DNA from: a virus
Virus record (IMG/VR): IMGVR_UViG_3300030419_004548
Span: 1 to 59,342 of that record
Strand: one strand, 5' to 3'
DNA: 59,342 nt
This document shows positions 25,232-34,672 of the stretch, in pieces. The notes beneath the pieces were generated by a model that worked only from the letters and a program-made list of their open reading frames with translations, ran no database searches and was not told where the DNA came from. The first letter of the stretch is position 1. Each line of letters opens with the position of its first letter. The position numbers were made by a program, and so were the translations under genes.

Positions 25232-25840
25232 TTACTTTTTAAATTTTTCATCTTTATAAGGGAAAGGTTCTTTTAATTTTTCTACTCTTGAATCATCTTG
25301 AAACCAAGCTACAATACTATATTTTGTACCACTCACTAAAGGACTTACTTGATGTGTAGAATGTCCTGAATATGCGACACCATCACCCATTCCTAATTTT
25401 AAATTTGGGTCAGATTTAAGTTGAAAGTCTGCACCATCGTGTTCATCAGAGTCACTTAAATTAATAGAAAATGATACAAAACTAATTCTACCTTCTGCGT
25501 GCCACGAGAGTCCATCACCCGGTCTTCTGTATTTCATTATGTGCCAATACCGTGGTTTATGAATATTTGTTTCGTAGTAAAATTCTAACTTTTTTCTTAG
25601 TTTTTCAAAAAAGTGAGGGAACTCTTTAAATGACCAATATTGTCTATCAACTTCATACAAGCCTTTGTCAGGTCTTCGTAACTTGACGAGGTCTGCACCT
25701 CCACCATCAGGAAATATTTCTGTTAACCTACGTATTTCCATACACTCTTCTCTACTCAAAATATTCTTAATATGTAAGTCAGGTTGAGTAGGATATACTA
25801 ATGGTACTCCTGCAGAATTTTTTATGATTCGTTGTGTCAT
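25232..25840 (-). CDS. 2-oxoglutarate/Fe(II) oxygenase, PKHD-like
   Basis: A 202-residue double-stranded beta-helix dioxygenase. Metal ligands appear to be H114 and E116 (WHAE, so H-x-E rather than the usual H-x-D) and H163 (STHQV). The co-substrate base is K173 in GTKYSIVAWF, where many relatives have arginine. 2OG oxygenases are among the most common auxiliary genes of marine T4-like phages; roles proposed include DNA, protein or metabolite hydroxylation. Located beside the Nmad1-like gene and ClpP. Confidence 0.82.
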   Translation of the reverse strand: MTQRIIKNSAGVPLVYPTQPDLHIKNILSREECMEIRRLTEIFPDGGGADLVKLRRPDKGLYEVDRQYWSFKEFPHFFEKLRKKLEFYYETNIHKPRYWHIMKYRRPGDGLSWHAEGRISFVSFSINLSDSDEHDGADFQLKSDPNLKLGMGDGVAYSGHSTHQVSPLVSGTKYSIVAWFQDDSRVEKLKEPFPYKDEKFKK

Positions 25841-26424
25841 ATTATCTCGTCAATTATTCCTACTTCAAGTGCCTGTTCGGCGGTCAAGTAACTATCAAAT
25901 TTATTAATATTTTCCCAATATTCAAAGTCTTTTTTTGTAACTTCTGCCATTAATTTATTACATCTATCCGTTAAGTCCTTGAAGTGTTCTGATGCTCTTT
26001 GAAAGTCAGCTACTTTTTCTTGTATACCAATCTGACCATCGTGAACCATTATACTTGAATGTTTATGTGCTTGTCGTTTCCCTGTTCCTGAAGCAAGTAT
26101 TACTGCTCCTGCACTCATACAAGTACCAAGACAAATAGTATTTACCTTTACAGGTAAACTTCTCATCTTATCTATAAGTCCAAACATAGCATATGTATCA
26201 CCACCAAATGAATTGATGTTTAGATTTATATCTGCTTTAGGATTAAATCTATGTAATATGTCCATATGTATCGCACCTGAATGTAAAGTCTCTCCACCTA
26301 TATCACCTGCCAAGTATAAAGTGTTTGTATCTGTATTGATTCCCCACTCTAACTCTTTCATCAACATTTCGTGAAAGTTTCTGTAACCTTCATTTGCTTG
26401 TAAATTTCTAAGATTCATAATCAT
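25837..26424 (-). CDS. ClpP-like serine protease
   Basis: A 195-residue ClpP-fold protein with an intact catalytic triad: S104 in TCMSAGAV, H128 in IMVHDGQ and D177 in FDSYLTAEQA. INSFGGDTYAMFGL is the oxyanion strand region. It has no ATPase partner in the window. Phage ClpP proteins may serve as head-maturation proteases or act with host ClpX. Here it lies between clamp-loader and modification genes, away from the visible structural genes. Start at 26424, or the ATG two codons later at 26418. Confidence 0.88.
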   Translation of the reverse strand: MIMNLRNLQANEGYRNFHEMLMKELEWGINTDTNTLYLAGDIGGETLHSGAIHMDILHRFNPKADINLNINSFGGDTYAMFGLIDKMRSLPVKVNTICLGTCMSAGAVILASGTGKRQAHKHSSIMVHDGQIGIQEKVADFQRASEHFKDLTDRCNKLMAEVTKKDFEYWENINKFDSYLTAEQALEVGIIDEII

Positions 26425-26875
26425 ATACCTTACGTATGTCTTTCGCGGCTATGCCGTATCTTGTTAGTACTTCATATAGTTCTAATTTACCACCTTCAGA
26501 TACCATATACATTTCCATAGCATCGTGTGCTTCTGTCATAGAAATCTCAAAGTGTTTAGATACTATCTCTATCCATTGTTTAGGCCAATTCATACTTTTA
26601 TCCTTACCTATGTATTTAAAAAAAATTGATTTGTTCGGCAACAACTCTGACCACAATAAAAAGTGATACTTGTCTTTTAGTTTTGACGAACCTTGCATTA
26701 TTTGTATGTCATTTACTAATGTGATAAAGTCGGGCTCCATAGATAAGTACCGATTTATCATATATTGACTATACTTTTTTTTAGTGTCATCAAGTGAGTT
26801 CCAAAAGTTTTCATTATGATGATAACCAAACTTTGTTAATCGTTTCAAAAAGTCATAAAAACTTTTGACCGTCAC
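26408..26875 (-). CDS. 62: clamp loader small subunit (gp62-like)
   Basis: A 155-residue protein directly downstream of the gp44-like subunit, as in T4. It starts with GTG at 26875 with GGAG 7 bases upstream, overlapping the gp44-like stop as GTGA. The sequence (FYDFLKRLTKFGYHHN ... YHFLLWSELLPNKS) is weakly conserved, as gp62 usually is. The assignment rests on gene order, size and a gp62-like pattern. It would hold one position in the pentameric gp44/62 clamp loader. Confidence 0.72.
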   Translation of the reverse strand: MTVKSFYDFLKRLTKFGYHHNENFWNSLDDTKKKYSQYMINRYLSMEPDFITLVNDIQIMQGSSKLKDKYHFLLWSELLPNKSIFFKYIGKDKSMNWPKQWIEIVSKHFEISMTEAHDAMEMYMVSEGGKLELYEVLTRYGIAAKDIRKVYDYES

Positions 26876-27810
26876 TTCAACACTCCCAACATTTCTACAA
26901 ACATAGCCATTATATTAATTTCTTTATCAACTGCCATACTATCCATATTCTGATAACGTGCTAATAATAAAATCAACTCAGCTTTCTTGCCATTCTCGTT
27001 TGTCAACTTATCCAATCTATCATACAACAAACTAAACAACGGAGTAAAGTCTCTAACTTTATTCTTCATTAATAATTTACGTATAGATACAAAGGCATCT
27101 TTTTTGTTCTGTGATTTATCACCTAACAATTCAACGAGTTTCAACTTGTAATCTGAATCTTGTAATTCTTCTACATCTGAATTTAACTTACCATCAATAG
27201 ATTGTTTCTGAAGATAGTTAATTACTCTTCTGATATCAGGATAACAAGCATCTATGATTGTAGCAATAGTTTCTACATCGTATTCTACGTTTTCTTGTTC
27301 AAGAACTTGTACACAATGTTTACCGACTTCAGACCTGTTGGGTGGAATCAATTCATAATCTTGACATCTACTTTGTAAAGGGTCAATTACTTTTTCTTTA
27401 TAGTTACAAGTCAAGATGAATTTACAATGAGCCGAATAAGACTCCATTAGATTCCTCAACGCCGCTTGTGCATTAACAGACATAAAATCACACTCATCTA
27501 ATATTACAATTTTAATATTAGATATTGCTGTAGAATATGTCATAGCAAAACCTTTAACTTTAGTTCTGATATTATCTACATTGTTCTCATCTGAAGCATT
27601 GATGTATAAATAATCACAATCAATATTCTTTACAAGAATCTTTGCAAGTGTAGTTTTACCTGTACCTGCTTGTCCGTGAAACAAATAATGAGGCAAGTCG
27701 CCTTCTTCTATGTTTTTAGATATCTGTTTCTTGAGATGTTCATTCCCAATGTAATTATCAAGAACATCAGGACGATATTTCTCAACCCAAAGTGTGTTTG
27801 TTTTAGCCAT
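26872..27810 (-). CDS. 44: clamp loader large subunit (gp44-like AAA+ ATPase)
   Basis: A 312-residue AAA+ protein. WVEKYRPDVLDNYIGNEH opens the clamp-loader signature, Walker A is GQAGTGKTT (46-54), Walker B is VILDECDFM, and the arginine-finger SRC motif occurs in LQSRCQDYEL. It loads the sliding clamp onto primer-template with gp62. Length matches T4 gp44 (319). One-base overlap with the clamp gene. Confidence 0.93.
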   Translation of the reverse strand: MAKTNTLWVEKYRPDVLDNYIGNEHLKKQISKNIEEGDLPHYLFHGQAGTGKTTLAKILVKNIDCDYLYINASDENNVDNIRTKVKGFAMTYSTAISNIKIVILDECDFMSVNAQAALRNLMESYSAHCKFILTCNYKEKVIDPLQSRCQDYELIPPNRSEVGKHCVQVLEQENVEYDVETIATIIDACYPDIRRVINYLQKQSIDGKLNSDVEELQDSDYKLKLVELLGDKSQNKKDAFVSIRKLLMKNKVRDFTPLFSLLYDRLDKLTNENGKKAELILLLARYQNMDSMAVDKEINIMAMFVEMLGVLK

Positions 27811-28514
27811 TACTTATCCAAAGCCACGAGATAATATTCTGAAGTATATTCTTTAGATGTAAATATACATCTCATAAGTCCCGCATTACTAACTGCAACA
27901 GAAATGCTGTCAGCATCTTTATTAGCAGATATTATTTTACTCATATGTTCAGATGAAAATGATTTTTCTTCTGCTTCAATTCCACTAACAACTTTTACAG
28001 GAACTCTTATCATATCTACGTTTTTAGTTTTATCATAATTGATGATAAATTCACTACCCACAATCGTAAAATGATTACTTTCTGAAATAGCATTACACCC
28101 TGTAACAAAAGAAGATGCTGAATCTTTACTAACATCTATTGTAAGTTCAAACTCAGGTACCTGTTTCAAACTTGATTGTTGAGGAAACACACTCAAATCA
28201 CCAAGAGTAAATTTAACTTCAGCATTTGAATCTTTCATCATTACAGATACTATTCTGTCATCTACTTTTTGATATTGTAAATTACAATCACCACTCAATA
28301 CTGATAACATTCTAACTAATCTCTCTGTATCGATGATGCCTAACTCTGCATCCGGTTCTTTAAAATCATTGAATTTTACCGTACCCAACATTTCTTTACC
28401 GTCAGTAGTAAAAGTAGTACTCAATGTATTATCTTTTATTTTCCAAATAGTATTTGAAATCAATCCACCAAGATGGTATTTTGATATAAAACTATCTAAG
28501 TATGTTATGTTCAT
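27810..28514 (-). CDS. 45: sliding clamp (gp45-like)
   Basis: A 234-residue protein in the gp45 position and of matching size (T4 gp45 is 228). Beta-rich with repeated strand patterns (LSTTFTTDGKEMLGTVKF; RMLSVLSGDCNLQYQ). It forms the trimeric processivity ring for the phage polymerase and, in T4, activates late transcription. Sequence similarity is modest, so the call leans on context immediately before gp44 and gp62. Confidence 0.85.
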   Translation of the reverse strand: MNITYLDSFISKYHLGGLISNTIWKIKDNTLSTTFTTDGKEMLGTVKFNDFKEPDAELGIIDTERLVRMLSVLSGDCNLQYQKVDDRIVSVMMKDSNAEVKFTLGDLSVFPQQSSLKQVPEFELTIDVSKDSASSFVTGCNAISESNHFTIVGSEFIINYDKTKNVDMIRVPVKVVSGIEAEEKSFSSEHMSKIISANKDADSISVAVSNAGLMRCIFTSKEYTSEYYLVALDK

Positions 28515-28530
28515 TTATAACCTCTTTCGT

Positions 28531-28806
28531 TTAATTTAATTGTCGTAAATATTCTAAAACTTCAAATTCTGTTTCTGTAGATGGAAACCCTGTAAATCCG
28601 TTTTCATCATTAATCATTACAAAAGGAAGTATTCCGATATCTTCTTTAAGTTCGTGTAAAGTGTCTTCTGCTTTCTGATACTCTTCGTTGTTTTCAGGTT
28701 GAGATATATCAATCGTTTTATATTCAAACTTATATCTTTCCATAAAAGAAACAGCATATTGACAATGCTTACAAGCTATCATTGAATTATAAAATATCTT
28801 AATCAA
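28531..28806 (-). CDS. glutaredoxin-like protein
   Basis: A 91-residue thioredoxin-fold protein with the redox motif C12-K-H-C15 and the cis-proline segment ILPFVMIND, followed by a TETEFEVLEYLRQL C-terminal helix. T4-like phages carry glutaredoxins to reduce ribonucleotide reductase; the B12-dependent reductase in this genome needs a thiol donor, so the match is plausible. Overlaps the polymerase stop. Confidence 0.85.
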   Translation of the reverse strand: MIKIFYNSMIACKHCQYAVSFMERYKFEYKTIDISQPENNEEYQKAEDTLHELKEDIGILPFVMINDENGFTGFPSTETEFEVLEYLRQLN

Positions 28807-31319
28807 AAGAACCTCTCTAATGTAAATTTTTTATCTACAGGTTTTGACCAACCCATTGCTTCATAAAACATCATAATTTTACGATGAAGATTTTTGTCGT
28901 ACATTTTATCGTAATCTATATAATCTCGAATGTATTGAAGAATTTCTTTTGGGTCTTCATAACCTTTGTATGCTAAACTTTCGATACCTAATGGATTCTT
29001 TGTGAGATAAACCCATTTGATTTTTTCAGCTGAACTTATATATAAATATTGCTTAGAAACCTCAAAATGTAATAATAAATCATTATAATTAACAGCAGAC
29101 TTAACGTGTACAGGTGCACCTGATTTGAAAGTAGTAAACTTGTCATCTTCTAATTTACGTTCTACGTATTTAGATAAATTCTTAACACCTGTAGGCATTG
29201 ATATACCATCTATAGGCATCGTATTCATAGAAGATTTAAACTTTAATATTCTTTCATCTATTTTTTCTTTAGGAACATTCGCAAGAACATCATCAAGTAC
29301 CTCTTTCAAAAGTTTACCACAAGCAGGTGGGAAGTTTGAACGTACCGTATCGATACCTTTAACTAACATCTTGTTCACTTCAACACCATTGTCATTAATA
29401 ATCTTCATACCATATCGTTTCTTTGCAATAAACAATCCTGATATACCTATCACTTCTTGTTTAATTTCAAATCTATGGTCTTCTATATTACAAAACTTCT
29501 GTGCAAAATAATCATAACTATTATTCAAATAATCTTGAAGTTCTGATGCGATACTAAGAATACGTTTAGTCATCATAGGTTTTGAATTTACATTCTCATT
29601 AGGATATCTATGTTTTACTAAAGGTAATGCTGATGCGAAGATTGAATCTGTATCAATATAAATCACGTGGTCATCATCTGTTCCCAATTCATTATTGTAA
29701 AAATGATTTGTAATCGTTCTACTAAACTTAATTAATGATTGACCGGTTAGTGTAGTAGCCTCTGCATTATCAATATCATAAAATCTAAATACAGATAGAC
29801 CAAGAACACCATACAAACTATTCAACATAATCTTTTGAATCAACTGCCTTCTATCAAAATATTCATAACGTTCTGTATTACCATCGTTACCAAACTTCTT
29901 TGCTAATTTTCTATACTCTACTCTTTCATCAAACCACTTTGAAAGTATAGCAGGAATCAACCCTGCTTTATCATTACGATATAAAACTCCATTTGCTGAT
30001 ATAGAAATTTTGTTGTCAGTAACATAACTTTTAAAGTCTTCATAATTCATTGATGCTACTTGAGTACCATTGTCATCTTTGATTATATAAGTTTTCTCAA
30101 CTTCACGAATGAAATCTTCAGGCTCCCACTCTTCTAATTTACCAAGTTTAGTTTCCGGACTAATATTCAAAGACATAATAACTGAAGGATACATAGATGT
30201 TACGTCTAAATCAAATACCCAATCGTGTTTACCTTTTTGAGGGTCAGCAACATATGCACCTGCAAACTGAAAGTCTTCTGCTACTTTAGGTTTAGGCTTT
30301 TTGTCAGGAGCTACAATTCCTAAATTTCTTAGATAAACTAATATAGCACCTTCAAGATATCGAGAGGATGTAAATACATTTTCATAAGGAACGTGGCCTG
30401 AGTGACATAACGCTTGTGTAATACTAATAAAATCTAATTTCTTATCAAGTTCATCTACAATTCTAACGTCTTGTACATTATATAAAACAAACTTTGTTCT
30501 ATCATTATCATATAAATCATTAAGTGTTCCATCATATTCTACTTTCTTTTCACCAAGTTCTTCTTCAGCAATAGCATCTAATCGATAACTTGACTTTTCT
30601 GTATATGTAAATTTTCTATACAAAAATAAATAATCTAAATGTGATACACCTGCTATCTTGTGTTTCTCTTTAAACGTAGACCATTGTACAACTCCTATAG
30701 GACTCAACATAGATGCTACTTTTTTACCTACAACTTTACAAGCACGATTATATAGATACGGAACATCAAACTTTTCTGTATTCCATCCTGATACGATAGT
30801 AGGATTTATCTCTTTCCATCTTGAAAGAAATCTTTGTAACATATCAAATTCTGTTTTGAAACGTTCTACTTTAAAATTATTTCTTAGTATGTCGGGATGA
30901 TTTAAATCAACTTTGTTGTCAGAGTCTAACACTAAACAATGATATGTACCATCTGTACAATCATTAAAACCTATAGATGTTATTTCATTAGGTGCTTCAT
31001 TAGGGTCAGGAAATCCTTCTGTTACCTTTACCTCAATATCAAAAAATAGTTTTCTATGATTTGTTGATACGTCATCAGAGTCTGCATATCTATCAACTAA
31101 CACACGAGTTTCTACAGGAACATCTGATTCAAATAGTCCTCGTTCTTTAGGGTCATACTCATATACCTTTGTTAGTTTGTCTCCAAATAACGAAGTGTAG
31201 TTACCTGTAGGAGACTTCTTATATGCATATGGTTTAAACTTGAAAGTTTCATAACCTTTTACATCATCCCAAAGATGAACTTTTTTAGTTTTTATATCGA
31301 AGTAAATATTTTGATACAT
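28803..31319 (-). CDS. 43: family B DNA polymerase (gp43-like)
   Basis: An 838-residue replicative polymerase. The 3'-5' exonuclease motif I is FFDIEVK (D94, E96), Exo II is SGWNTEKFDVPY, motif A is DVTSMYPSVI (D372), motif B is KIMLNSLYG (496-504) and motif C is YIDTDSI (D556, D558). All catalytic residues are present. Close in length to T4 gp43 (898). It starts one base before the dUTPase stop ends. It is the genome's complete replicative polymerase, in contrast to the family A-like protein at 44751-46022. Confidence 0.95.
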   Translation of the reverse strand: MYQNIYFDIKTKKVHLWDDVKGYETFKFKPYAYKKSPTGNYTSLFGDKLTKVYEYDPKERGLFESDVPVETRVLVDRYADSDDVSTNHRKLFFDIEVKVTEGFPDPNEAPNEITSIGFNDCTDGTYHCLVLDSDNKVDLNHPDILRNNFKVERFKTEFDMLQRFLSRWKEINPTIVSGWNTEKFDVPYLYNRACKVVGKKVASMLSPIGVVQWSTFKEKHKIAGVSHLDYLFLYRKFTYTEKSSYRLDAIAEEELGEKKVEYDGTLNDLYDNDRTKFVLYNVQDVRIVDELDKKLDFISITQALCHSGHVPYENVFTSSRYLEGAILVYLRNLGIVAPDKKPKPKVAEDFQFAGAYVADPQKGKHDWVFDLDVTSMYPSVIMSLNISPETKLGKLEEWEPEDFIREVEKTYIIKDDNGTQVASMNYEDFKSYVTDNKISISANGVLYRNDKAGLIPAILSKWFDERVEYRKLAKKFGNDGNTERYEYFDRRQLIQKIMLNSLYGVLGLSVFRFYDIDNAEATTLTGQSLIKFSRTITNHFYNNELGTDDDHVIYIDTDSIFASALPLVKHRYPNENVNSKPMMTKRILSIASELQDYLNNSYDYFAQKFCNIEDHRFEIKQEVIGISGLFIAKKRYGMKIINDNGVEVNKMLVKGIDTVRSNFPPACGKLLKEVLDDVLANVPKEKIDERILKFKSSMNTMPIDGISMPTGVKNLSKYVERKLEDDKFTTFKSGAPVHVKSAVNYNDLLLHFEVSKQYLYISSAEKIKWVYLTKNPLGIESLAYKGYEDPKEILQYIRDYIDYDKMYDKNLHRKIMMFYEAMGWSKPVDKKFTLERFF

Positions 31320-31837
31320 TAAATACCTGTAGAGCCAAATCCACCTGAACCACGTTCAGAGTCAGATAAATTATCAACAATTTCTAATTTGATTTCTCCT
31401 AACATTGGAGATACAACTTGAAATAATCTTGTATGTTTTTCAATTATAAACTCTTCATCTGATAAATTATCAATAGGAACCATAAACTCTCCACGATAAC
31501 CTGAATCCATAATTCCAACACTATTAGACATTCTCAAAGGAGTTTTTGATATTGAAGAACGTGGTGTGACCATATAAGATATATTCGTATCTTGTATAGA
31601 ACCTCCAAACATATTTTCTATCATCTCTTTAGGTATATTATCTGTTAAATGATTTGAAACTACTTGTACCATTTCTCCTTTAATTCCTAACGGAACAATC
31701 ATTCCTAATTCTTTTGCAGGTATAGTTACTTCTTCAGGAAAATATAAATCAACTCCTGCATCACCTTCTACATTGACTCTCTTTTTATATAGAGATTTCA
31801 ATGATTCATCTAAGATTTCTATTCTTAGTGTATTCAT
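31319..31837 (-). CDS. dut: dUTPase
   Basis: A 172-residue trimeric-type dUTP pyrophosphatase. The five motifs can be followed: DAGVDLY, PRSSISKTPL, NSVGIMDSGYRGE, a hydrophobic RLFQVV region, and C-terminal RGSGGFGSTGI. It hydrolyses dUTP to dUMP, limiting uracil in DNA and supplying dTMP synthesis. An insertion of about 25 residues lies between motifs 1 and 2. The start has a GAGGGAG ribosome binding site and a promoter-like sequence 27 nt upstream. Confidence 0.95.
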   Translation of the reverse strand: MNTLRIEILDESLKSLYKKRVNVEGDAGVDLYFPEEVTIPAKELGMIVPLGIKGEMVQVVSNHLTDNIPKEMIENMFGGSIQDTNISYMVTPRSSISKTPLRMSNSVGIMDSGYRGEFMVPIDNLSDEEFIIEKHTRLFQVVSPMLGEIKLEIVDNLSDSERGSGGFGSTGI

Positions 31838-31864
31838 AGTTATACTCCCTCAATTTACGTTTAA

Positions 31865-31893
31865 AGTTACGAAAAAAACCTTTAAAGGTCAAG
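31865..31893 (-). promoter_or_regulatory. promoter-like TTGACC-N17-TAACTT with palindrome
   Basis: Minus-strand -35 TTGACC (31893-31888), 17-base spacer, -10-like TAACTT (31870-31865), ending 27 nt before the dUTPase start. A perfect 12-bp palindrome ACCTTTAAAGGT (31879-31890) overlaps the -35 end and spacer and could be an operator. It lies just after the receptor's terminator, so it would restart transcription for the replication run. The -10 is weak for sigma70. Confidence 0.45.
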
Positions 31894-31912
31894 CACTTTT
31901 TTGAAATAAATG

Positions 31913-31932
31913 GGGGGAAATTAATCCCCCCG
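31913..31932 (-). terminator. intrinsic terminator after TonB-dependent receptor
   Basis: A GGGGGG/CCCCCC stem (7 bp with the next A-T pair) and a 6-base loop begin 11 bases after the receptor stop codon. Minus strand continues ATTTATTTC, and the plus strand also has a T-rich run, so it could act in both directions. It is the most GC-rich hairpin seen in the window and isolates the receptor gene from the dUTPase run. Confidence 0.75.
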
Positions 31933-31942
31933 ATTTATTATT

Positions 31943-34672
31943 TTAGAAATTGACCGATAGGCCAAGGTTGAAGCTTCTTGGAGTTCCAAGAAAGACTTCA
32001 GCATTATGAGCTAAGTGCATTTTATCACCATACCCATTATACTTTGAGTTATCAACTGCGTCTTGGATGTAAACATCATCAAGTGCGTTGAATAGATGAC
32101 CATGTAAAGTCATATCAAGTCCTGCAATTTCAGGTAATTTATAAGATAGATGTAAGTCTAACTTACCATAAGATGGAGTTTTCCATACTTGCGCTCTATC
32201 TGCATCACCGTCTACTTCACGACTATCAGGACTCCAATCAGCATAGTGATTGTCATACCATCTGTAAAGTCCTTGAACACTTAGACCTTCAATAGGCTTT
32301 AGTGTAAGACCACCAACATATGATGTCTGTGGCATATCACCGACTTTAAGATTATTAAGAGCATATTCATACTCTGTAGATGTTTGACCAATGATTTGAT
32401 TATCATCATTGTATTCCATCTCTGTATAATCACCATTGGCATCGCCATCGAAATACCAATCACCGACACTTACAGCAATATCTAAATCAACCATTTCGTG
32501 AAGGGCTACTTTAGATTCAATCTCTACACCTGAGTGTGATTGATTTACACCTGTAAGATAAATGATGTCAGTATCACCTGAGTCACCTTGTCCTGTAGTA
32601 ACAGACTTAGTAAGGTTTCTATCCTTCCATTGTGTGTTATAGTAACTACCTTTGATAGCAACTAAACCACTTTTATATTCACCGCCAATTTCCATTGATG
32701 TGAATTTTTCGTTGTCAGGATTTGTAGATACGTTACCATCATAATCAATAACGTTATCTAAGATTGGTGGTTTCTGTACATATCCAAGATTAGCAAATGC
32801 TGATAGTCTATCATCAAGATTATATCTACCACCACCTTTAACTTGGAATGTTGTGATGTTGTCAGCAGTAACTTTAGAAGCATCAACTGCAAAATGGTCT
32901 AAGTAAGAATATCCAATAGTAGATATACCACCCATACCATAAAGACTAAACTTCTCAACATCATACTTACCTTGTAAGAAAGCACCGAACCAATCAACCG
33001 TTGTTTCGTTGTGATATGCGATAATGTCACCTAAACGAACCACTTTACCATCAGCGGCATTATCATCAGCGTAGTCTACATAGTAGTCTCCACCAAGTAA
33101 ATCACGAACTTCACGCGCGTGTTCTATACCAGCAGTTCTCCAATCAATACCGACTTGAACTTCAAGTGCATCTGAAACATCATAGTTTAATTTAGAAATC
33201 AAACCATAAGTGTTTTGTCTATTGATTGAATTACGAAGGATACCTGTTGAACGATTTTCAACATCAGACCAAGCAGAATCTACATTAGCAGAGTTCTGTT
33301 CAATCTCAGCATTCCAATCCCAAGTCCAAGGCGAACTTGCATACCAAGCATTTCCTTCTATCGCGGGTTGTCTACTTACGCTACCATAAGTTCCTGTTCC
33401 TCCACCTGAACCACCTGACCAATACAGAACAGAACTTAACCTCATTTGGTCATTCAAATCATAAAAATGATTTAAGTTGACAAGAGGCTTGTGAAAAAAG
33501 TTCTCTCTTTCATTTAGAAAGTTAGAACTATATCTATCGGTTGTACGCGCTCCGTACATATACCAATATTGTTGACCTTTATATGAAGGGTCAACGGGTG
33601 CCACGTTTTGATTGAAGAATCTACCTGCTTCGTGTTCAAACTTTTCGCCTGAAACATAAGCAGAGTCATTATACCCATCAATACTACCTGCTAACTCTTG
33701 TGAGTAAGTGGCAATATTTTGTTTGTATAGATTCTGTCCGTGACGTTGTGGTGCACCGATTGCATACAACTCAAAACGTTGGTCATCACTTACAGCATAA
33801 CTCGCTCCCGCGTAATATGCCCAAGCATCTGTCCAAGTTCCATCAATGAATCCGTCACCTGTTTTACGAACTATAGTTCCACTCAAAGCTAACTTATCTT
33901 TGATAAGACCTGAGTTATAGTTCAGAGTGGTTTTAAGAAATCCACCCTCACCAACTTCCTGCTTTAACTTACCGCCCTTCTCTTGAGCCGCAGGGTCAGT
34001 TATTATGTTCATAGTTCCACCAATTGATGGTGTTGCGAGATTCACGGCTGATAGACCTCTTTGCATCTGAATTGAAGAAGTAGCATCTCCTACTCCATCC
34101 CAATTAGACCAATAGACCCATCCGTTCTCCATATCATTCTGAGGAACTCCGTTTATCATCACAGCAACATTTCTTTGGTTAAAACCACGTACATTGATAC
34201 GAGCATCACCCGCACCACCACCTTGTTGAGTTGCATATACTGAAGGTGTAGTGTTAAGAATCATTGGAATGTCTTGAGAACCTAATCTCACTTCCATCTC
34301 TTCTTTACTAACATTCGTATAAGCAACAGGTGTTGTTTCATCAGCACGTGAAGCCAAGACTTCTAATGCTGATAGTGCTACAACGTCAGCTACTAAATTG
34401 AAGCTAACTGAAGCAACTATATCGCCTACCTCCACGCTTTGGGTTTGGGCGATGTACCCGATGTACGATGCAGTAATATCAAAAGTACCTGAACCGGTTT
34501 CGATAACAAATTTACCAGCGTCATCACTAACGCCACCAAGTTCAGTTCCTTCAACAACTACATTCGCTCCAACGAGTGGACCATCTTCAGTACCAACATA
34601 TCCTGTAACAGCTTGTCCGAAAACAAGACTAAAAGACATTGCTAATACTGAGATTAGATTACGATAATTCAT
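31943..34672 (-). CDS. TonB-dependent outer-membrane receptor
   Basis: Start at ATG 34672 with AGGAG 7-8 bases upstream; the frame is open to 34708. The 909-residue protein has a signal peptide (residues 1-19/20, ending VFGQ), a CarboxypepD-regulatory-like domain at about 21-95 (GYVGTEDGPLVGANVVVEGT), a plug domain at about 115-235 (INVRGFNQRNVAVMINGVP) and a 22-strand barrel ending in a terminal Phe (LGLSVNF), the signal for outer-membrane assembly. It imports a ligand with TonB energy in bacteria. Its GC is higher than the surrounding genes (28/60 in 33961-34020 versus 15/60 in 6001-6060). It has its own terminator, so it looks like a host-derived moron. Confidence 0.93.
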   Translation of the reverse strand: MNYRNLISVLAMSFSLVFGQAVTGYVGTEDGPLVGANVVVEGTELGGVSDDAGKFVIETGSGTFDITASYIGYIAQTQSVEVGDIVASVSFNLVADVVALSALEVLASRADETTPVAYTNVSKEEMEVRLGSQDIPMILNTTPSVYATQQGGGAGDARINVRGFNQRNVAVMINGVPQNDMENGWVYWSNWDGVGDATSSIQMQRGLSAVNLATPSIGGTMNIITDPAAQEKGGKLKQEVGEGGFLKTTLNYNSGLIKDKLALSGTIVRKTGDGFIDGTWTDAWAYYAGASYAVSDDQRFELYAIGAPQRHGQNLYKQNIATYSQELAGSIDGYNDSAYVSGEKFEHEAGRFFNQNVAPVDPSYKGQQYWYMYGARTTDRYSSNFLNERENFFHKPLVNLNHFYDLNDQMRLSSVLYWSGGSGGGTGTYGSVSRQPAIEGNAWYASSPWTWDWNAEIEQNSANVDSAWSDVENRSTGILRNSINRQNTYGLISKLNYDVSDALEVQVGIDWRTAGIEHAREVRDLLGGDYYVDYADDNAADGKVVRLGDIIAYHNETTVDWFGAFLQGKYDVEKFSLYGMGGISTIGYSYLDHFAVDASKVTADNITTFQVKGGGRYNLDDRLSAFANLGYVQKPPILDNVIDYDGNVSTNPDNEKFTSMEIGGEYKSGLVAIKGSYYNTQWKDRNLTKSVTTGQGDSGDTDIIYLTGVNQSHSGVEIESKVALHEMVDLDIAVSVGDWYFDGDANGDYTEMEYNDDNQIIGQTSTEYEYALNNLKVGDMPQTSYVGGLTLKPIEGLSVQGLYRWYDNHYADWSPDSREVDGDADRAQVWKTPSYGKLDLHLSYKLPEIAGLDMTLHGHLFNALDDVYIQDAVDNSKYNGYGDKMHLAHNAEVFLGTPRSFNLGLSVNF

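Noticed and set aside
31943-34672. Receptor as contamination from a bacterial contig
   Set aside because: It lies in the middle of one continuous phage gene order on the same strand, with flanking phage genes at normal spacings. A join error cannot be excluded from sequence alone, but nothing in the sequence suggests one.
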